Counted from the stretch's first letter, positions 16,375 through 25,422 are shown. The stretch is DNA of 64,000 nt from Nocardia fusca NBRC 14340 (GCF_001618425.1 NZ_BDCU01000054.1:46030-110029), one strand, 5' to 3'. Made by a program: numbers and translations. Notes: generated by a model not told the origin, from the sequence alone.

Positions 16375-19300
16375 GTTTCGGGGGTCACTTTCGCGATCCA
16401 TTCCATCTGATCGTTCAGCACGTGGAACGACCAAGGATTGAATATGGTTTCGTCCGGCACACCGTGTCCGACCGGCCGGACGGTGACCAATCCCTGCTCG
16501 ACCAAGTTCTGATAGGTGGATTCCGGCAGTCGGCCGACCAATACGGTAGACGGAGAAGTCGCGGTGCTGTGCCGCAGGCCCCATTCGTACGCTGCCTGGA
16601 AACCCGGCGATTTCCCGCTGTCCACCTCATGGGTGAAGAACGCTCCGGGCCGGCTCACCGCCCCGCCGGCCGAGGCCGTCCGGGCCACCTGCGCATTGAG
16701 CCCAAACAGCATGATGTACTCGGCGTGATCGGCCGAGGTGCCGTGCGCGAAATCGCGGTGCGTACGGGCCGGTTCGCATCCCTTTGGCACCAGTCCCATC
16801 GGATCGCACCAGGTGAGGGGATTGTGCGGATACGCGACCGGATTCGGTGCCGGACCCAGCCCCAGCGGATCCCGGGTGAGATACCGTCCGGTGGCGGGAT
16901 CGTACATCCGGTGCAGGTTGTAGTGCAGTCCGCTTTCGGGATCGTAGAGCTGGCCGGGGAACCGCAGCAGTGAATGCCGGCCGCCCGACCAGGTCGTCTC
17001 CCCCCACAGGGTGTGCGTGACCCCCGCGGCCACCTGCCCGGTCGCCGTCAGCAGCCGGATCGGCGCCCCGACAAGATCGGTCACGATGGCCGCGAACTCG
17101 CGTTCGGCACCGTCCTGGTCGATGATCTGGGTGAGCGGGATATGCGTGCCGGGCCGGTAGGACCAGTGGGTGGTGGTGTCCTCGGCCGTCTGCTCGGTCA
17201 CCCGGTTCCCGTCCCAGGTGTACTCCGTCTTTTCGAGCACGGTCTCGTCGTCGGCCAGTCGCTGTTTCGCTGTACGCCGCCCCAGCGCGTCGTAGGTGTA
17301 ACACCAGCGGTCACCGGCCGGGGTGCGCAACTCGGTCAGCTGATCGAACGCGTCGTACCGGTAGTGCCGGATGTCCGGGGTACGCGTGGGCCGGCTGGTG
17401 CTGCTGCGAACGAGCCGGCCCGCGGCGTCGTAGTGGAACCGGGTGCGATCACGGCGGACCAGCGTGTTCCTCCGATACTCGCGACGGTCCCGGCCGGACG
17501 ACGGGTCCGGCGCGTCGGTCGATCCGGTGGAGATCACCGCAGCAGGCGTCCCACCTGTTGCGCCGTTCACCCCGGCGGACAGGATATTGCCGAGCCTGTC
17601 GTAGCGGTACTGCTCGAGGACCCGGTCACCGCTGACGATATCGGTGACGCGGCCGATCTCGTCGAGGGTGTATTCGCGGCGAACCGGCGCCCCGTGGCCT
17701 TCCACGGTCGCCTGCTCGAGCGGGTAGCCGTCCGGGCGCCAGACATAGTCGTCCCGCCGGATCGGTGCGCCGTCATCCGGCCCGGTGGCCGCCGTACCGA
17801 CGATCTGCGCGATCGTGTGCCCCACCCCGGAATACACCCGGTCCACTGTGAGAGCACCCGTCCGCCAGCCGGTGTGGCGGCCGAGCCGGTCGTAGGAGAA
17901 GTCCAGGCGCCGACCGTCGCTCCGCATCCCCGTGACGCGGCCGGCCGCATCGTACTGCCAGCCGGTGACCACTCCGCTCGGTGCGCTGTACGTGACGCGC
18001 CGGCCGTGCCGGTCGTACTCGAAAGTGCTCGGCGCCCGGTCGTCGACCTGCTGGGCCAGCAGCCGGCCGTCCCGGGCATGAGCGAACCGGACGGTATGGG
18101 TGACGGCGTCGTGGAGACCGGAAACCGCGGTGGTCATTCGACCCGCCGCGTCGTAGGTGTAGTGCCGCCACTCACCGGTGTCGGCCACCACCTCGGTCGC
18201 CCGGCCGAGCACGTCGTAGCGGTGGGTACGAGTGACCCCGGTTGCCGTGGTCACGGTGGCGACCCGGCCGCACGGGTCCCTGGTGTAAACGGTGAGCGCG
18301 CCCGAGTAATCGGTTTCGCCGATACACCGGCCCGCGGCATCGTAGGTGTAGTGCCATGTATCGCCCAGCGGACTGGTGACCTCGACGAGTCGGCGCTGGG
18401 TATCCCAGGTATAGCGTGTGGTGGCGCCGTCCGGGCCGGTTCGGCTGCGCAGCAGATCGAAGGCGCCGTGGTCGAAGCGCGTCCGGTTACCCGCTCGATC
18501 GGTGTGTTCGGTGAGGTTGCCCTCGCCGTCGAACGCCCATCGTTCACCGTGGCCGTCGGGGTCGACGCGCCTGACGAGCCGGTCGTCGCCCGACCAGATG
18601 TAGGTCGTGACTCCGCCGAGGGCGTCGGTGACGGTGACCGGGCGGCCGAAATGATCGCGGGCGACGGTCGTGACCGCGCCGTCGGCATCGGTCACCCGCA
18701 CCGGCAGTCCCGCCGCGTCGACCTTGATACGGGTGCGGGCACCGGTGGATTCGGTGACCGTGGCCACTGCACCCGACCGGTGGTGGCTGTATTCGGTCCG
18801 TCTTCCGTCCGGCGTCGTCATTGCCGCGAGATCGCCCGCCCGGTCCCACTCGCGAAGGTGCGACGCACCATCGGCATCGATGATCGCGGCGACCCGCTGC
18901 CGGTCGGTGTAGGTGATGCGGACCGGCAGCCCGTCGGGCCGAACGATCTCGACCGGATTTCCGTCGGCGTCGTATCGATAGGTGGTGGCGGCACCGTCGG
19001 CGGCGACCAGGCGCACCGGACGTCCGTCTTCGGCGTACTCGGTGAGGGTGCGTCCACCGACCGGATCGATACGCTCACACAATCGGAACGCGCGGTCGAA
19101 CGAATACTCCGTCGCCGCACCGGCCGAGTCGATATGAACCGTCCGGCGTAGTCCCCTCTTCGGGTCGGTGGAGTACTCGAAGCGGGCATCCAGGATCCCC
19201 GAACTGCCGTGCTGAGCGACGACCCGGCCGCTACCGTCGTAGGTGTTGCTCATCCGATTGCCGTTCGAATCGGTCCACGACGTCATCCGCTGCTCGGCAT

Positions 19301-20282
19301 CGTAGGTGTAGTGCGTTACCGCCCCCACCGCGTTGCGGACCGAAGCCAATCGACCTGCCCGATAGCGGAATTCCCGAACGGTATCGACACTGTCCTCGGC
19401 GGGTGCCCGCCCGAGGACACGAAGGGCGACCACCCGGCCGTTCTCGGCATCGATGCGCACTCGGTAGCCGCCGGAATGGTCGATGGCCACCGGGGTGCCG
19501 TCCTGGTCGTAGTGGAAACGGATCCGGTTGTCGTACCGGTCGCAGATGGCGGAGAGAACGTAGCCGCCGTGTTGCCGATCGACTGTGCCGGGTTCTCGCA
19601 CAGCGAAATGCCAGGACAATTCCCGATCGGGATCGGTCACGACATAGCCGCCCGCTGTCCCGGCGGCCAGTGGCCACTGCGGTCCCCCATTGATCGGGAG
19701 GACGGGCCGATTCTGCTCCGGATGCGAGTAGACCAGCAGCAGGCCGTCCTCGCCGACGAAGGTCAGGGTGCCGGCGTCGACGACGACGCGCATATCGATC
19801 GTCGCCGACCAGGACGGGCCGAACCAGCGCCCGAAGCGATAGCCCGATCGATGCCGGCGCCGCAGCACCAGCGGCAGTACTCCGGGTAGCCGTAGATCGG
19901 TCGCCGGAAGCACGAATTCACCGGTGGCGACATCGACCGGATCATTACATACGGTCACCTGGTCAGCTGTTCGGTTCATTTCGGAGCGGTTCGTCAGGGC
20001 GGTGTGGGCTACGCCGCGATCGGCCGTGGCGCGGTCGATCGCATTTCGCTGCGCGGAGCGGGACTCCGTACCGAGCATCCGCGGTGTATCGAGCGGTGGG
20101 GCCGGTGTGGCGCCGCGAACCCCGGCGGTCGCCCGCGTCTCGGCGTCGATATGCGTCTTCGCGGCCACCTGCAACGCGTTGTCGTGGTTGGGGGAATGCC
20201 TGCTCCAACCGTCCGCGATGTTTCTCGCGATACCACCCAACCGTTGACCTGCGGCCACCACGAGCCTTTTCGACACGGACAC
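16371..20282 (-). CDS. RHS/YD-repeat polymorphic toxin-like protein
   Basis: A 1303-residue protein. After a short N-terminus (about 100 residues, no PAAR, LXG or clear signal) comes a DUF6531-like opening (DPVDVATGEFVLPATDLRLPG). Many YD repeats follow (RYDADGNPVEI, YTYDALGRRTAKQR and others) up to the RHS core-associated end LHYNLHRMYDPATGRYLTRD and DPMGL (start about 16805). The last roughly 140 residues form a variable tip with HGTSADHAEY, GAFFTH and AAYEWGL, reminiscent of an ADP-ribosyltransferase-type fold. GTG 20282 is preferred because GGGAGGG lies just upstream; GTG 20324 is also in frame. The RHS shell would encapsulate and deliver the tip. Confidence 0.85.
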   Translation of the reverse strand: MSVSKRLVVAAGQRLGGIARNIADGWSRHSPNHDNALQVAAKTHIDAETRATAGVRGATPAPPLDTPRMLGTESRSAQRNAIDRATADRGVAHTALTNRSEMNRTADQVTVCNDPVDVATGEFVLPATDLRLPGVLPLVLRRRHRSGYRFGRWFGPSWSATIDMRVVVDAGTLTFVGEDGLLLVYSHPEQNRPVLPINGGPQWPLAAGTAGGYVVTDPDRELSWHFAVREPGTVDRQHGGYVLSAICDRYDNRIRFHYDQDGTPVAIDHSGGYRVRIDAENGRVVALRVLGRAPAEDSVDTVREFRYRAGRLASVRNAVGAVTHYTYDAEQRMTSWTDSNGNRMSNTYDGSGRVVAQHGSSGILDARFEYSTDPKRGLRRTVHIDSAGAATEYSFDRAFRLCERIDPVGGRTLTEYAEDGRPVRLVAADGAATTYRYDADGNPVEIVRPDGLPVRITYTDRQRVAAIIDADGASHLREWDRAGDLAAMTTPDGRRTEYSHHRSGAVATVTESTGARTRIKVDAAGLPVRVTDADGAVTTVARDHFGRPVTVTDALGGVTTYIWSGDDRLVRRVDPDGHGERWAFDGEGNLTEHTDRAGNRTRFDHGAFDLLRSRTGPDGATTRYTWDTQRRLVEVTSPLGDTWHYTYDAAGRCIGETDYSGALTVYTRDPCGRVATVTTATGVTRTHRYDVLGRATEVVADTGEWRHYTYDAAGRMTTAVSGLHDAVTHTVRFAHARDGRLLAQQVDDRAPSTFEYDRHGRRVTYSAPSGVVTGWQYDAAGRVTGMRSDGRRLDFSYDRLGRHTGWRTGALTVDRVYSGVGHTIAQIVGTAATGPDDGAPIRRDDYVWRPDGYPLEQATVEGHGAPVRREYTLDEIGRVTDIVSGDRVLEQYRYDRLGNILSAGVNGATGGTPAAVISTGSTDAPDPSSGRDRREYRRNTLVRRDRTRFHYDAAGRLVRSSTSRPTRTPDIRHYRYDAFDQLTELRTPAGDRWCYTYDALGRRTAKQRLADDETVLEKTEYTWDGNRVTEQTAEDTTTHWSYRPGTHIPLTQIIDQDGAEREFAAIVTDLVGAPIRLLTATGQVAAGVTHTLWGETTWSGGRHSLLRFPGQLYDPESGLHYNLHRMYDPATGRYLTRDPLGLGPAPNPVAYPHNPLTWCDPMGLVPKGCEPARTHRDFAHGTSADHAEYIMLFGLNAQVARTASAGGAVSRPGAFFTHEVDSGKSPGFQAAYEWGLRHSTATSPSTVLVGRLPESTYQNLVEQGLVTVRPVGHGVPDETIFNPWSFHVLNDQMEWIAKVTPET

Positions 20283-20785
20283 CGACCGCCCTCCCGCTCC
20301 TCCGTCCCCTCCGCATGATCGCACAGGCCCGCCTCACCCGTGCTCGTCCTCCACCCCCGGTCACCGCGCACTCCCGCCGGAACGCGAGAGGCAGGTTCCG
20401 CACCGCGCTGAAGGCCGATGAGAACTATTGCCATCGATGCCTGCCCATGCAGTTTTCGCGCCTCCGGCACGATCCTCGGCTCTCTTGTCGGGCAGCGGGC
20501 GTTTCCGGATGCCGGGCACGGGTCACACCGCAGCGAGTCGCGGGCTTCGACGAGTCCCGCCGGGGGTTCACGCTGGCTCGCCTACCATGTGACTGCGCGG
20601 ATCCGGGCCCTGCCGGTGCTCCGGCGGCGTCGGGACTGTCCGGCGCTGAACGGCGCCGCGTGGGCCGCCCGGGCGAGCCGCCCGCCGGAGTCGACACCGC
20701 GGCACCGCTCGGCCGCGCGACGATGCGTGTGGCCGGCGGCCGCGGACGGCGGCCCGTACCGAGAACCCCTGATCCGGAAGGCAGT
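20283..20785. other. Intergenic region without a supported gene
   Basis: About 500 bases lie between the divergent RHS and VOC genes. Short open frames here have no family resemblance or ribosome site. The region must carry both promoters, but I could not pick out confident -35/-10 boxes. Confidence 0.5.
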
Positions 20786-21556
20786 ATGAGCGCGACTTCG
20801 ATCGAGAGCATTCTCCTCGGCAGCACCGACCCCGACCGTCTCCGCGCGTGGTATGCCCAGGTGCTGGGCGTCACGCTCGATAGCGACGGTTTCCTCGACT
20901 TCGGTGGTGTCGGTGTGCTCACCGACACCCGGGACGATCTCGCCCCGCGCACCGCCGAACCGGGACGAGTGATCATCAACTATCACGTGCCCGATATCCA
21001 CGCCGCCGCCCGGCGGCTCGAGGCGTTCGAAGTCCCCTGGGTTTCCGGCGTGGAATACCGCGAGGCGGGACTGTGGTTCGCCACGGTCGAGGATCCCGAC
21101 GGCAACTACGTCCAGCTGATCCAGACCACCCCCACCTACTGGGCCGAGAAGAAACGCCGCGCGGGCGCGACCGCGGGTCCGCTGGATCACGCCCGGGCAG
21201 CGGTCCGGTTGCCGGCGCGGGATCTCGGGCGTGCCCGCAGCTGGTACGCGCAGCGCCTCGGACTCGAGCCCGTCGAGGAACGGGACGGCGGGTTGCGTTA
21301 CCGGTGCGGCGGTACCGAATTCGTGGTCTTCACGTCGACCGGCCGCGCCTCGGGCGACCACACCCAGATGGGTTTCACAGTGCCCGATCTCGATCTGACC
21401 GTCGCGCAACTGCGCGAACGCGGGGTGCAATTCGAGAGCGAGGTCGTCGAGGTGCGTGGTCACTATCCGTCGACCGGAGCATCCGGGGAACGCGCCACCT
21501 GGTTCCGGGACAGCGAGGGAAACCTGCTGGGACTGGGACAGTACGTCTACGACTGA
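20786..21556 (+). CDS. VOC family protein with two glyoxalase-like domains
   Basis: A 256-residue protein made of two vicinal-oxygen-chelate modules. Module one covers residues 1-120 (SIESILLGSTDPDRLRAWYA, ending in DPDGNYVQLIQ). Module two covers 135-256 (RAAVRLPARDLGRARSWYAQ, ending in DSEGNLLGLGQY). Such pairs occur in dioxygenases, glyoxalases and resistance proteins; the metal ligands are not complete enough for me to name a reaction. ATG 20786 follows GGAAGGC. It stands alone, divergent from the RHS gene. Confidence 0.82.
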   Translation: MSATSIESILLGSTDPDRLRAWYAQVLGVTLDSDGFLDFGGVGVLTDTRDDLAPRTAEPGRVIINYHVPDIHAAARRLEAFEVPWVSGVEYREAGLWFATVEDPDGNYVQLIQTTPTYWAEKKRRAGATAGPLDHARAAVRLPARDLGRARSWYAQRLGLEPVEERDGGLRYRCGGTEFVVFTSTGRASGDHTQMGFTVPDLDLTVAQLRERGVQFESEVVEVRGHYPSTGASGERATWFRDSEGNLLGLGQYVYD

Positions 21557-21667
21557 CCCGCCACGACCGGTATCCGGCCACCGCGGCACCGTCCGGCCGA
21601 CCCAGGGCAGCGACCGGGGCAAACCCGCGGGCGATGAGGTGTCGGGGTGAATCGATAGTCTGCCGGA

Positions 21668-22336
21668 ATGGTCAGACCGGATCCGGCACTGCGGCGTCTG
21701 CTGCGCGAAACAGGAAAGTTGCTACAACTGTATGGTTTTCACGGCGCCGACGCCCCCTGGGTGCGGGTCGAGCCGGAGGGCGTCGCATCCGTCGGCCGCA
21801 CCCGGGTGTCGCGGACCTGGGCCGACGGTCAGCAGGTCCTGCGATTCGGCCTGCATCTCGACGCCACCCCGCGGGCATGGTGGGAATTCGGCAACTGGCG
21901 CAACGAACGGCTGGGACTGGCCCCGGTCCCGCTGGAAGAGGCCACCGGCCCGGACCTCATCGACGACCACGGCCTGCCCGAGGAGCTCACCCGGCCGTGG
22001 TCGCTGCGGGTCGATCCGGAGCAACCGGGCGGGCACGCACTACAGACCGATCTCGACACCATCCGCGCCGAACTCCCCCGCCGGGTCCACGCCTACGCGC
22101 GCCGGGCGATCCAGCTCGCCGACCCCGACCGCTACCTGACCGAACTCCTGGCGCAACCCGACGACCGCATCGGCACGCAGGAGGCGATCGTCGTCCTGCT
22201 CGCCGATCGCGGACCCGGACCGGAGCTCGACCTGGCGATCCACCGGCTGCGGACCTGCTCCGCCCACCGCACGGCGTCGGAGTTCACGGAGGAGGTCATC
22301 ACCTACGCGCAGACCCGGGCCGCCACCGTCGTCTGA
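21668..22336 (+). CDS. Hypothetical protein
   Basis: A 222-residue soluble protein, family not recognised. Residues 1-90 contain LLRETGKLLQLYGFHGADA and aromatic beta strands (RAWWEFGNWRNERLG); the C-terminal 100 residues are helical (ELPRRVHAYARRAIQLADPD). The overall layout recalls DUF4304-like proteins, but I cannot confirm it. ATG 21668 opens the frame after a 111-base gap from the VOC gene. It converges with the small membrane protein gene at 22358. Confidence 0.6.
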   Translation: MVRPDPALRRLLRETGKLLQLYGFHGADAPWVRVEPEGVASVGRTRVSRTWADGQQVLRFGLHLDATPRAWWEFGNWRNERLGLAPVPLEEATGPDLIDDHGLPEELTRPWSLRVDPEQPGGHALQTDLDTIRAELPRRVHAYARRAIQLADPDRYLTELLAQPDDRIGTQEAIVVLLADRGPGPELDLAIHRLRTCSAHRTASEFTEEVITYAQTRAATVV

Positions 22337-22357
22337 GCGGTGGCCGCGCCCGGGCAG

Positions 22358-22591
22358 TCAGCGGCGGAAGAGCCGGCGCACCCGGGCGCGAATCCGGGCG
22401 GCGCGTGATTCCGGTTCCGGGATCTCGACCGCCTGCTCGGCGGCCACCGCCTGCGCGAACCGGGCATGTAACTGCTCGCGGACCTCGTCCGGAGTGTAGG
22501 TGCGACGGCGGCGTTCGGCGCGCACCACCACCACACCGGTGGCCACCACACCGGCCGCTCCCGCCAAACCCAATACCTTCCACCACCTCAT
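22358..22591 (-). CDS. Small membrane-anchored protein, hypothetical
   Basis: A 77-residue protein with one N-terminal membrane helix (LGLAGAAGVVATGVVVV, about residues 7-23), a basic stop-transfer run (RAERRRR), a helical segment (DEVREQLHARFAQAVAAEQ) and a basic tail. ATG 22591 is chosen because the helix follows directly; an upstream extension would be antisense to the divergent gene. It starts 18 bases from the YiiX-like gene, so the two share a promoter region and may be functionally related. Confidence 0.65.
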   Translation of the reverse strand: MRWWKVLGLAGAAGVVATGVVVVRAERRRRTYTPDEVREQLHARFAQAVAAEQAVEIPEPESRAARIRARVRRLFRR

Positions 22592-22609
22592 AACGCATAG
22601 GCTACGTCC

Positions 22610-23266
22610 ATGGCGGGTGCGGATCTCGGTCTCGACCGGGCTGTCGAGATCACCAGGACAGGCGATATCTGGTTGTTCCGTGGGCATTCCACGGCCGACC
22701 GGATGATCCGGATGACCACGAACAGTCCGGTCAACCATGTGGGTATGTCGGTGGTGATCGACGATCTTCCCGCGCTGATCTGGCACGCCGAACTCGGCCG
22801 GTCGCTGCCCGATATGTGGTCGGGCACCGCGCATCGCGGCGCTCAATTGCACAATCTGCGCGATGCGGTGCTGACCTGGGCGAACCGTTACGGTCAGCAG
22901 GCATGGCTGCGTCAGCTCGAACCGCCCGCCACCCGGGAGATGGAGGACGGCGTGCTGCGCACGGTGGCGAGACTCGACGGCACCCCGTTCCCGTCCACCG
23001 CGGCCCTGGCCGGGCGCTGGTTCCGCGGCCGGGTCCGGCTGCCGCGCCGCCGCTCCCGCCCGCCTGCCGCCCGCGAGGTGGAGAACGCCTACTGCGCGGA
23101 GATCGTGGCAGCCACCTACCAGGCGATGGGGCTGCTCCCGGAGACCCGCAGCCCCGACTGGTACGACCCCGGCCGATTCTGGAGCGGGGACCGCCTGCGG
23201 CTCAGCGGCGGCCGTACGCTCAGCGGTGAGATCGCCGTCCACGCCCCGCCCGAGCCGGCGAACTGA
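22610..23266 (+). CDS. YiiX-like permuted papain-fold (NlpC/P60 superfamily) protein
   Basis: A 218-residue protein of the circularly permuted NlpC/P60 group. GDIWLFRGHS precedes the catalytic-type His H43 in VNHVGMSV, and the nucleophile-type Cys is C162 in AYCAEIVAATYQAMGLLP. The order His then Cys is the mark of the permuted class (YiiX/YaeF). Members cleave amide or ester bonds of peptides or lipids. No signal peptide is visible. ATG 22610 is the only start that keeps the GDIWLF strand. It converges on the Lsr2 gene with a shared terminator. Confidence 0.75.
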   Translation: MAGADLGLDRAVEITRTGDIWLFRGHSTADRMIRMTTNSPVNHVGMSVVIDDLPALIWHAELGRSLPDMWSGTAHRGAQLHNLRDAVLTWANRYGQQAWLRQLEPPATREMEDGVLRTVARLDGTPFPSTAALAGRWFRGRVRLPRRRSRPPAAREVENAYCAEIVAATYQAMGLLPETRSPDWYDPGRFWSGDRLRLSGGRTLSGEIAVHAPPEPAN

Positions 23267-23284
23267 AGTCGCCGGCCGGGGACT

Positions 23285-23302
23285 GCCACGGTCTACCGTG
23301 GC
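23285..23302. terminator. Bidirectional terminator hairpin
   Basis: GCCACGG at 23285-23291 pairs with CCGTGGC at 23296-23302 across a 4-base loop (TCTA). It lies between the stops of two convergent genes (23266 and 23312), the expected place for a shared terminator. There is no long U-tract, as is usual in high-GC actinobacteria. Confidence 0.6.
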
Positions 23303-23311
23303 GCCCGGGAG

Positions 23312-23638
23312 TCAGCCGGCGGCGCGCTGATACGCCTCCAGCACGACACCGGGGATGCGGCCGCGATCGGGTACCTCGTGCCCGTTGCGCCGAGCCCACT
23401 CCCGCACCGCCTTCGCCGATTGCGGACGTTCCGGTGTCTGTCCTTTCACCCGGCGCTGTTTGCCGACTCTGCGGGCGAACGGCACCCACTTGTCCAGTGC
23501 CGCGCGGAATTCCCGCGCGTTCTCCTCGGAAAGGTCGATTTCGTACAGCAGTCCGTCGACTCCGAACGATACCGTCTCCGCCGCGACGGATTCGCCGTCC
23601 AGATCATCGACCATTGTGACAATTACCCTGCGCGCCAC
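23312..23638 (-). CDS. lsr2: Lsr2 family nucleoid-associated protein
   Basis: A 108-residue Lsr2 homologue, an H-NS-like DNA-bridging protein that silences AT-rich and horizontally acquired DNA. The N-terminal oligomerisation domain has VIVTMVDDLDGE and YEIDLSEENAREFRAAL. The C-terminal DNA-binding domain has VREWARRNGHEVPDRGRIP with the AT-hook-like RGR. The second GTG (23638) is preferred because AAGGGA lies 7 bases upstream and the family begins MAxKV; the GTG at 23644 sits too close. It lies alone beside an accessory region, so it may be a paralogue rather than the housekeeping copy. Confidence 0.88.
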   Translation of the reverse strand: MARRVIVTMVDDLDGESVAAETVSFGVDGLLYEIDLSEENAREFRAALDKWVPFARRVGKQRRVKGQTPERPQSAKAVREWARRNGHEVPDRGRIPGVVLEAYQRAAG

Positions 23639-23927
23639 ACCCACATCCCTTCACTCACTACACCACCGGCCGACCCGGCACGCGACACCGTACTGGTACC
23701 ACCCTCGGATACCGCCTCAGAAACGCTGAGAAACCAATGAGAAAGAGGCACTTGGACTCTCGTCCGACAACGCCGGAGCGCCGCGGCGACTCCGGCAGGG
23801 TGGTACCGCTGCCCCGGAAAGGCTTCCGGCGCTGCCGTGTCCGGCAGTGCCCCGACGCCGGCTGCGGGGCCACCACCTCGGCATACAGCGCCCTCCGGTA
23901 TGCCGACGGCGCTGCGCGCGGCAACGA

Positions 23928-24305
23928 TCAGGTCACCGGCGCCCGTCCACATCCCGGCGACGGTGGTGGTTCCCGCAGGAATCGGAGCATCCGCTCGGCG
24001 GCCTCGCGCGCGCTGTGCCCGTCCCATATGGTGGGCACCTGCCGTTCCGGGATCCGGAACAGTCCCCAGTGCCGCATCCGGTAGTGGTTGGCGATCTGCC
24101 CGGTCGGCAATATCGCGTACACGACGAACCAGCCACCGCCGAAACACAGTTCACCGTCGCTGTGCCGGATGCTCTTGTGCACGTCGTATCGGCCGCCGCG
24201 CGCCCATTCGTTGAATACGAGCGCGTTGTACAACATTCGATAGTGATACAGCTCGGCGAACGTATGGACGCCGTCGCTGGTGTTCTCGTCCGCCTCGCCG
24301 TGCAC
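23928..24305 (-). CDS. WDGH-domain protein (phage-type)
   Basis: A 125-residue protein with the WDGH domain found mostly in phage proteins: NTSDGVHTFAELYHYRMLYN near the N-terminus, SIRHSDGELCFGGGWFVVY in the middle, and the name motif in TIWDGHSAREAAERM. GTG 24305 is chosen because GGAGG lies 5 bases upstream. The molecular role of this domain is not established to my knowledge. It diverges from the ADP-ribosylglycohydrolase gene (67-base gap). A phage-derived gene fixed in the chromosome is likely. Confidence 0.75.
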   Translation of the reverse strand: MHGEADENTSDGVHTFAELYHYRMLYNALVFNEWARGGRYDVHKSIRHSDGELCFGGGWFVVYAILPTGQIANHYRMRHWGLFRIPERQVPTIWDGHSAREAAERMLRFLREPPPSPGCGRAPVT

Positions 24306-24372
24306 GCCGCCTCCAGGTCGCTCACTGTGGTGGTGATCGGACGAGTACCCGATCCGGCTACCATTCGACGCG

Positions 24373-25341
24373 ATGCACATCGACTCGATGCTCGATTCGC
24401 TGGACGGACTGTCCGTGGGAGATGCGCTGGGGCAGCAGTTCCCCGTCATGCGCCGGTCCCTCGACGATCTCCGGGCAGGTGAGCTGCCCACCGAGCGGCC
24501 CTGGGCGTGGACCGACGATACCGAAATGGCCTGCAGCGTGGTCGCCGAACTCCTGCGCAACGGTGCGATCGACCAGGATCGGCTCGCCTCCGCATTCGCG
24601 CGCCGCTTCCGGCCGCACCGCGACTACGGGTTCAACACGGTCGGGGTGCTGCGCCGGATCGGCGCCGGTACACACTGGCGGGACGCGGCCGGGGAGTTGT
24701 TCGAGAACCAGGGATCTCGCGGTAACGGGGCGGCCATGCGGGTCGCCCCGCTGGGTGCCTGCTTCGCGGGCGATCCGCAACGGATCGTCACCGAGGCCGC
24801 CCGGTCGGCCGAGGTCACGCATACCCACCCGGAGGGGATCGCCGGCGCGGTCGCGGTGGCGCTCGCCGCCGGCCTCGCCGCCCACACACGGCGGGCCGGT
24901 GTCCGGCCCGCCCCGGCGGAGTTCGTCACCGCCGTTCTCGACCGGCTGGCCGACAGCGAGACGACCCGGCTGATCCGCCGGGCCCGGTCCATGCTGGGCG
25001 CCTCCGCGCCCGAGGCCGCGCACGAACTCGGCAACGGCTCACTGGTCACCGCGCAGAACACGGTGCCGTTCACGATATGGGTGGCGGCGACCGCCCTCGA
25101 CGACTACCCGGCCGCGATCACCACCTGTATCGCGGCGGACGGCGATATCGACACCACCGGCGCCATCACCGGCGGCATAGTCGCCGCCCACACCGGCACC
25201 GGGGCCGGCCGGGCCGGCGCGGTGCCGCGGCAGTGGCTCACCGCGCGGGAACCGCTGCCCCGCTGGTTCGACCCGGAACGCCGGCCACCCCGGCCGAAGG
25301 GGCTCGCCCGCATGCGCCGCTGGTTGCCCGGCGGCTCGTGA
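24373..25341 (+). CDS. ADP-ribosylglycohydrolase (DraG/ARH family)
   Basis: A 322-residue helical enzyme of the ARH/DraG family, which removes ADP-ribose from proteins or hydrolyses related adducts using two Mg2+ or Mn2+ ions. Metal ligands are visible in both conserved places: T47-D48-D49-T50 in WTDDTEMA, and D256-G-D258-I-D260-T261-T262 near the C-terminus. NGAAMRVAPLG and THPEGIAGAVAVA are also typical. ATG 24373 is the obvious start. It stands divergent to the WDGH gene. The partner transferase is not adjacent. Confidence 0.85.
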   Translation: MHIDSMLDSLDGLSVGDALGQQFPVMRRSLDDLRAGELPTERPWAWTDDTEMACSVVAELLRNGAIDQDRLASAFARRFRPHRDYGFNTVGVLRRIGAGTHWRDAAGELFENQGSRGNGAAMRVAPLGACFAGDPQRIVTEAARSAEVTHTHPEGIAGAVAVALAAGLAAHTRRAGVRPAPAEFVTAVLDRLADSETTRLIRRARSMLGASAPEAAHELGNGSLVTAQNTVPFTIWVAATALDDYPAAITTCIAADGDIDTTGAITGGIVAAHTGTGAGRAGAVPRQWLTAREPLPRWFDPERRPPRPKGLARMRRWLPGGS

Positions 25342-25422
25342 CGGACCGGCGAGCACACGTTCATCGACCGGCGCCGATCGAATTTGGCAGCGCGTTATCG
25401 CAGGCGAGGCCGACCGGCGAGC

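Noticed and set aside
16974..19151. A 725-codon open frame on the plus strand
   Set aside because: It lies wholly antisense to the RHS gene. Its translation is low-complexity and has no family segments, while the minus strand shows clear YD repeats.
23639..23927. A minus-strand gene between the Lsr2 and WDGH genes
   Set aside because: Open frames here overlap the WDGH gene in a different phase, have no homology I recognise and lack a ribosome site.
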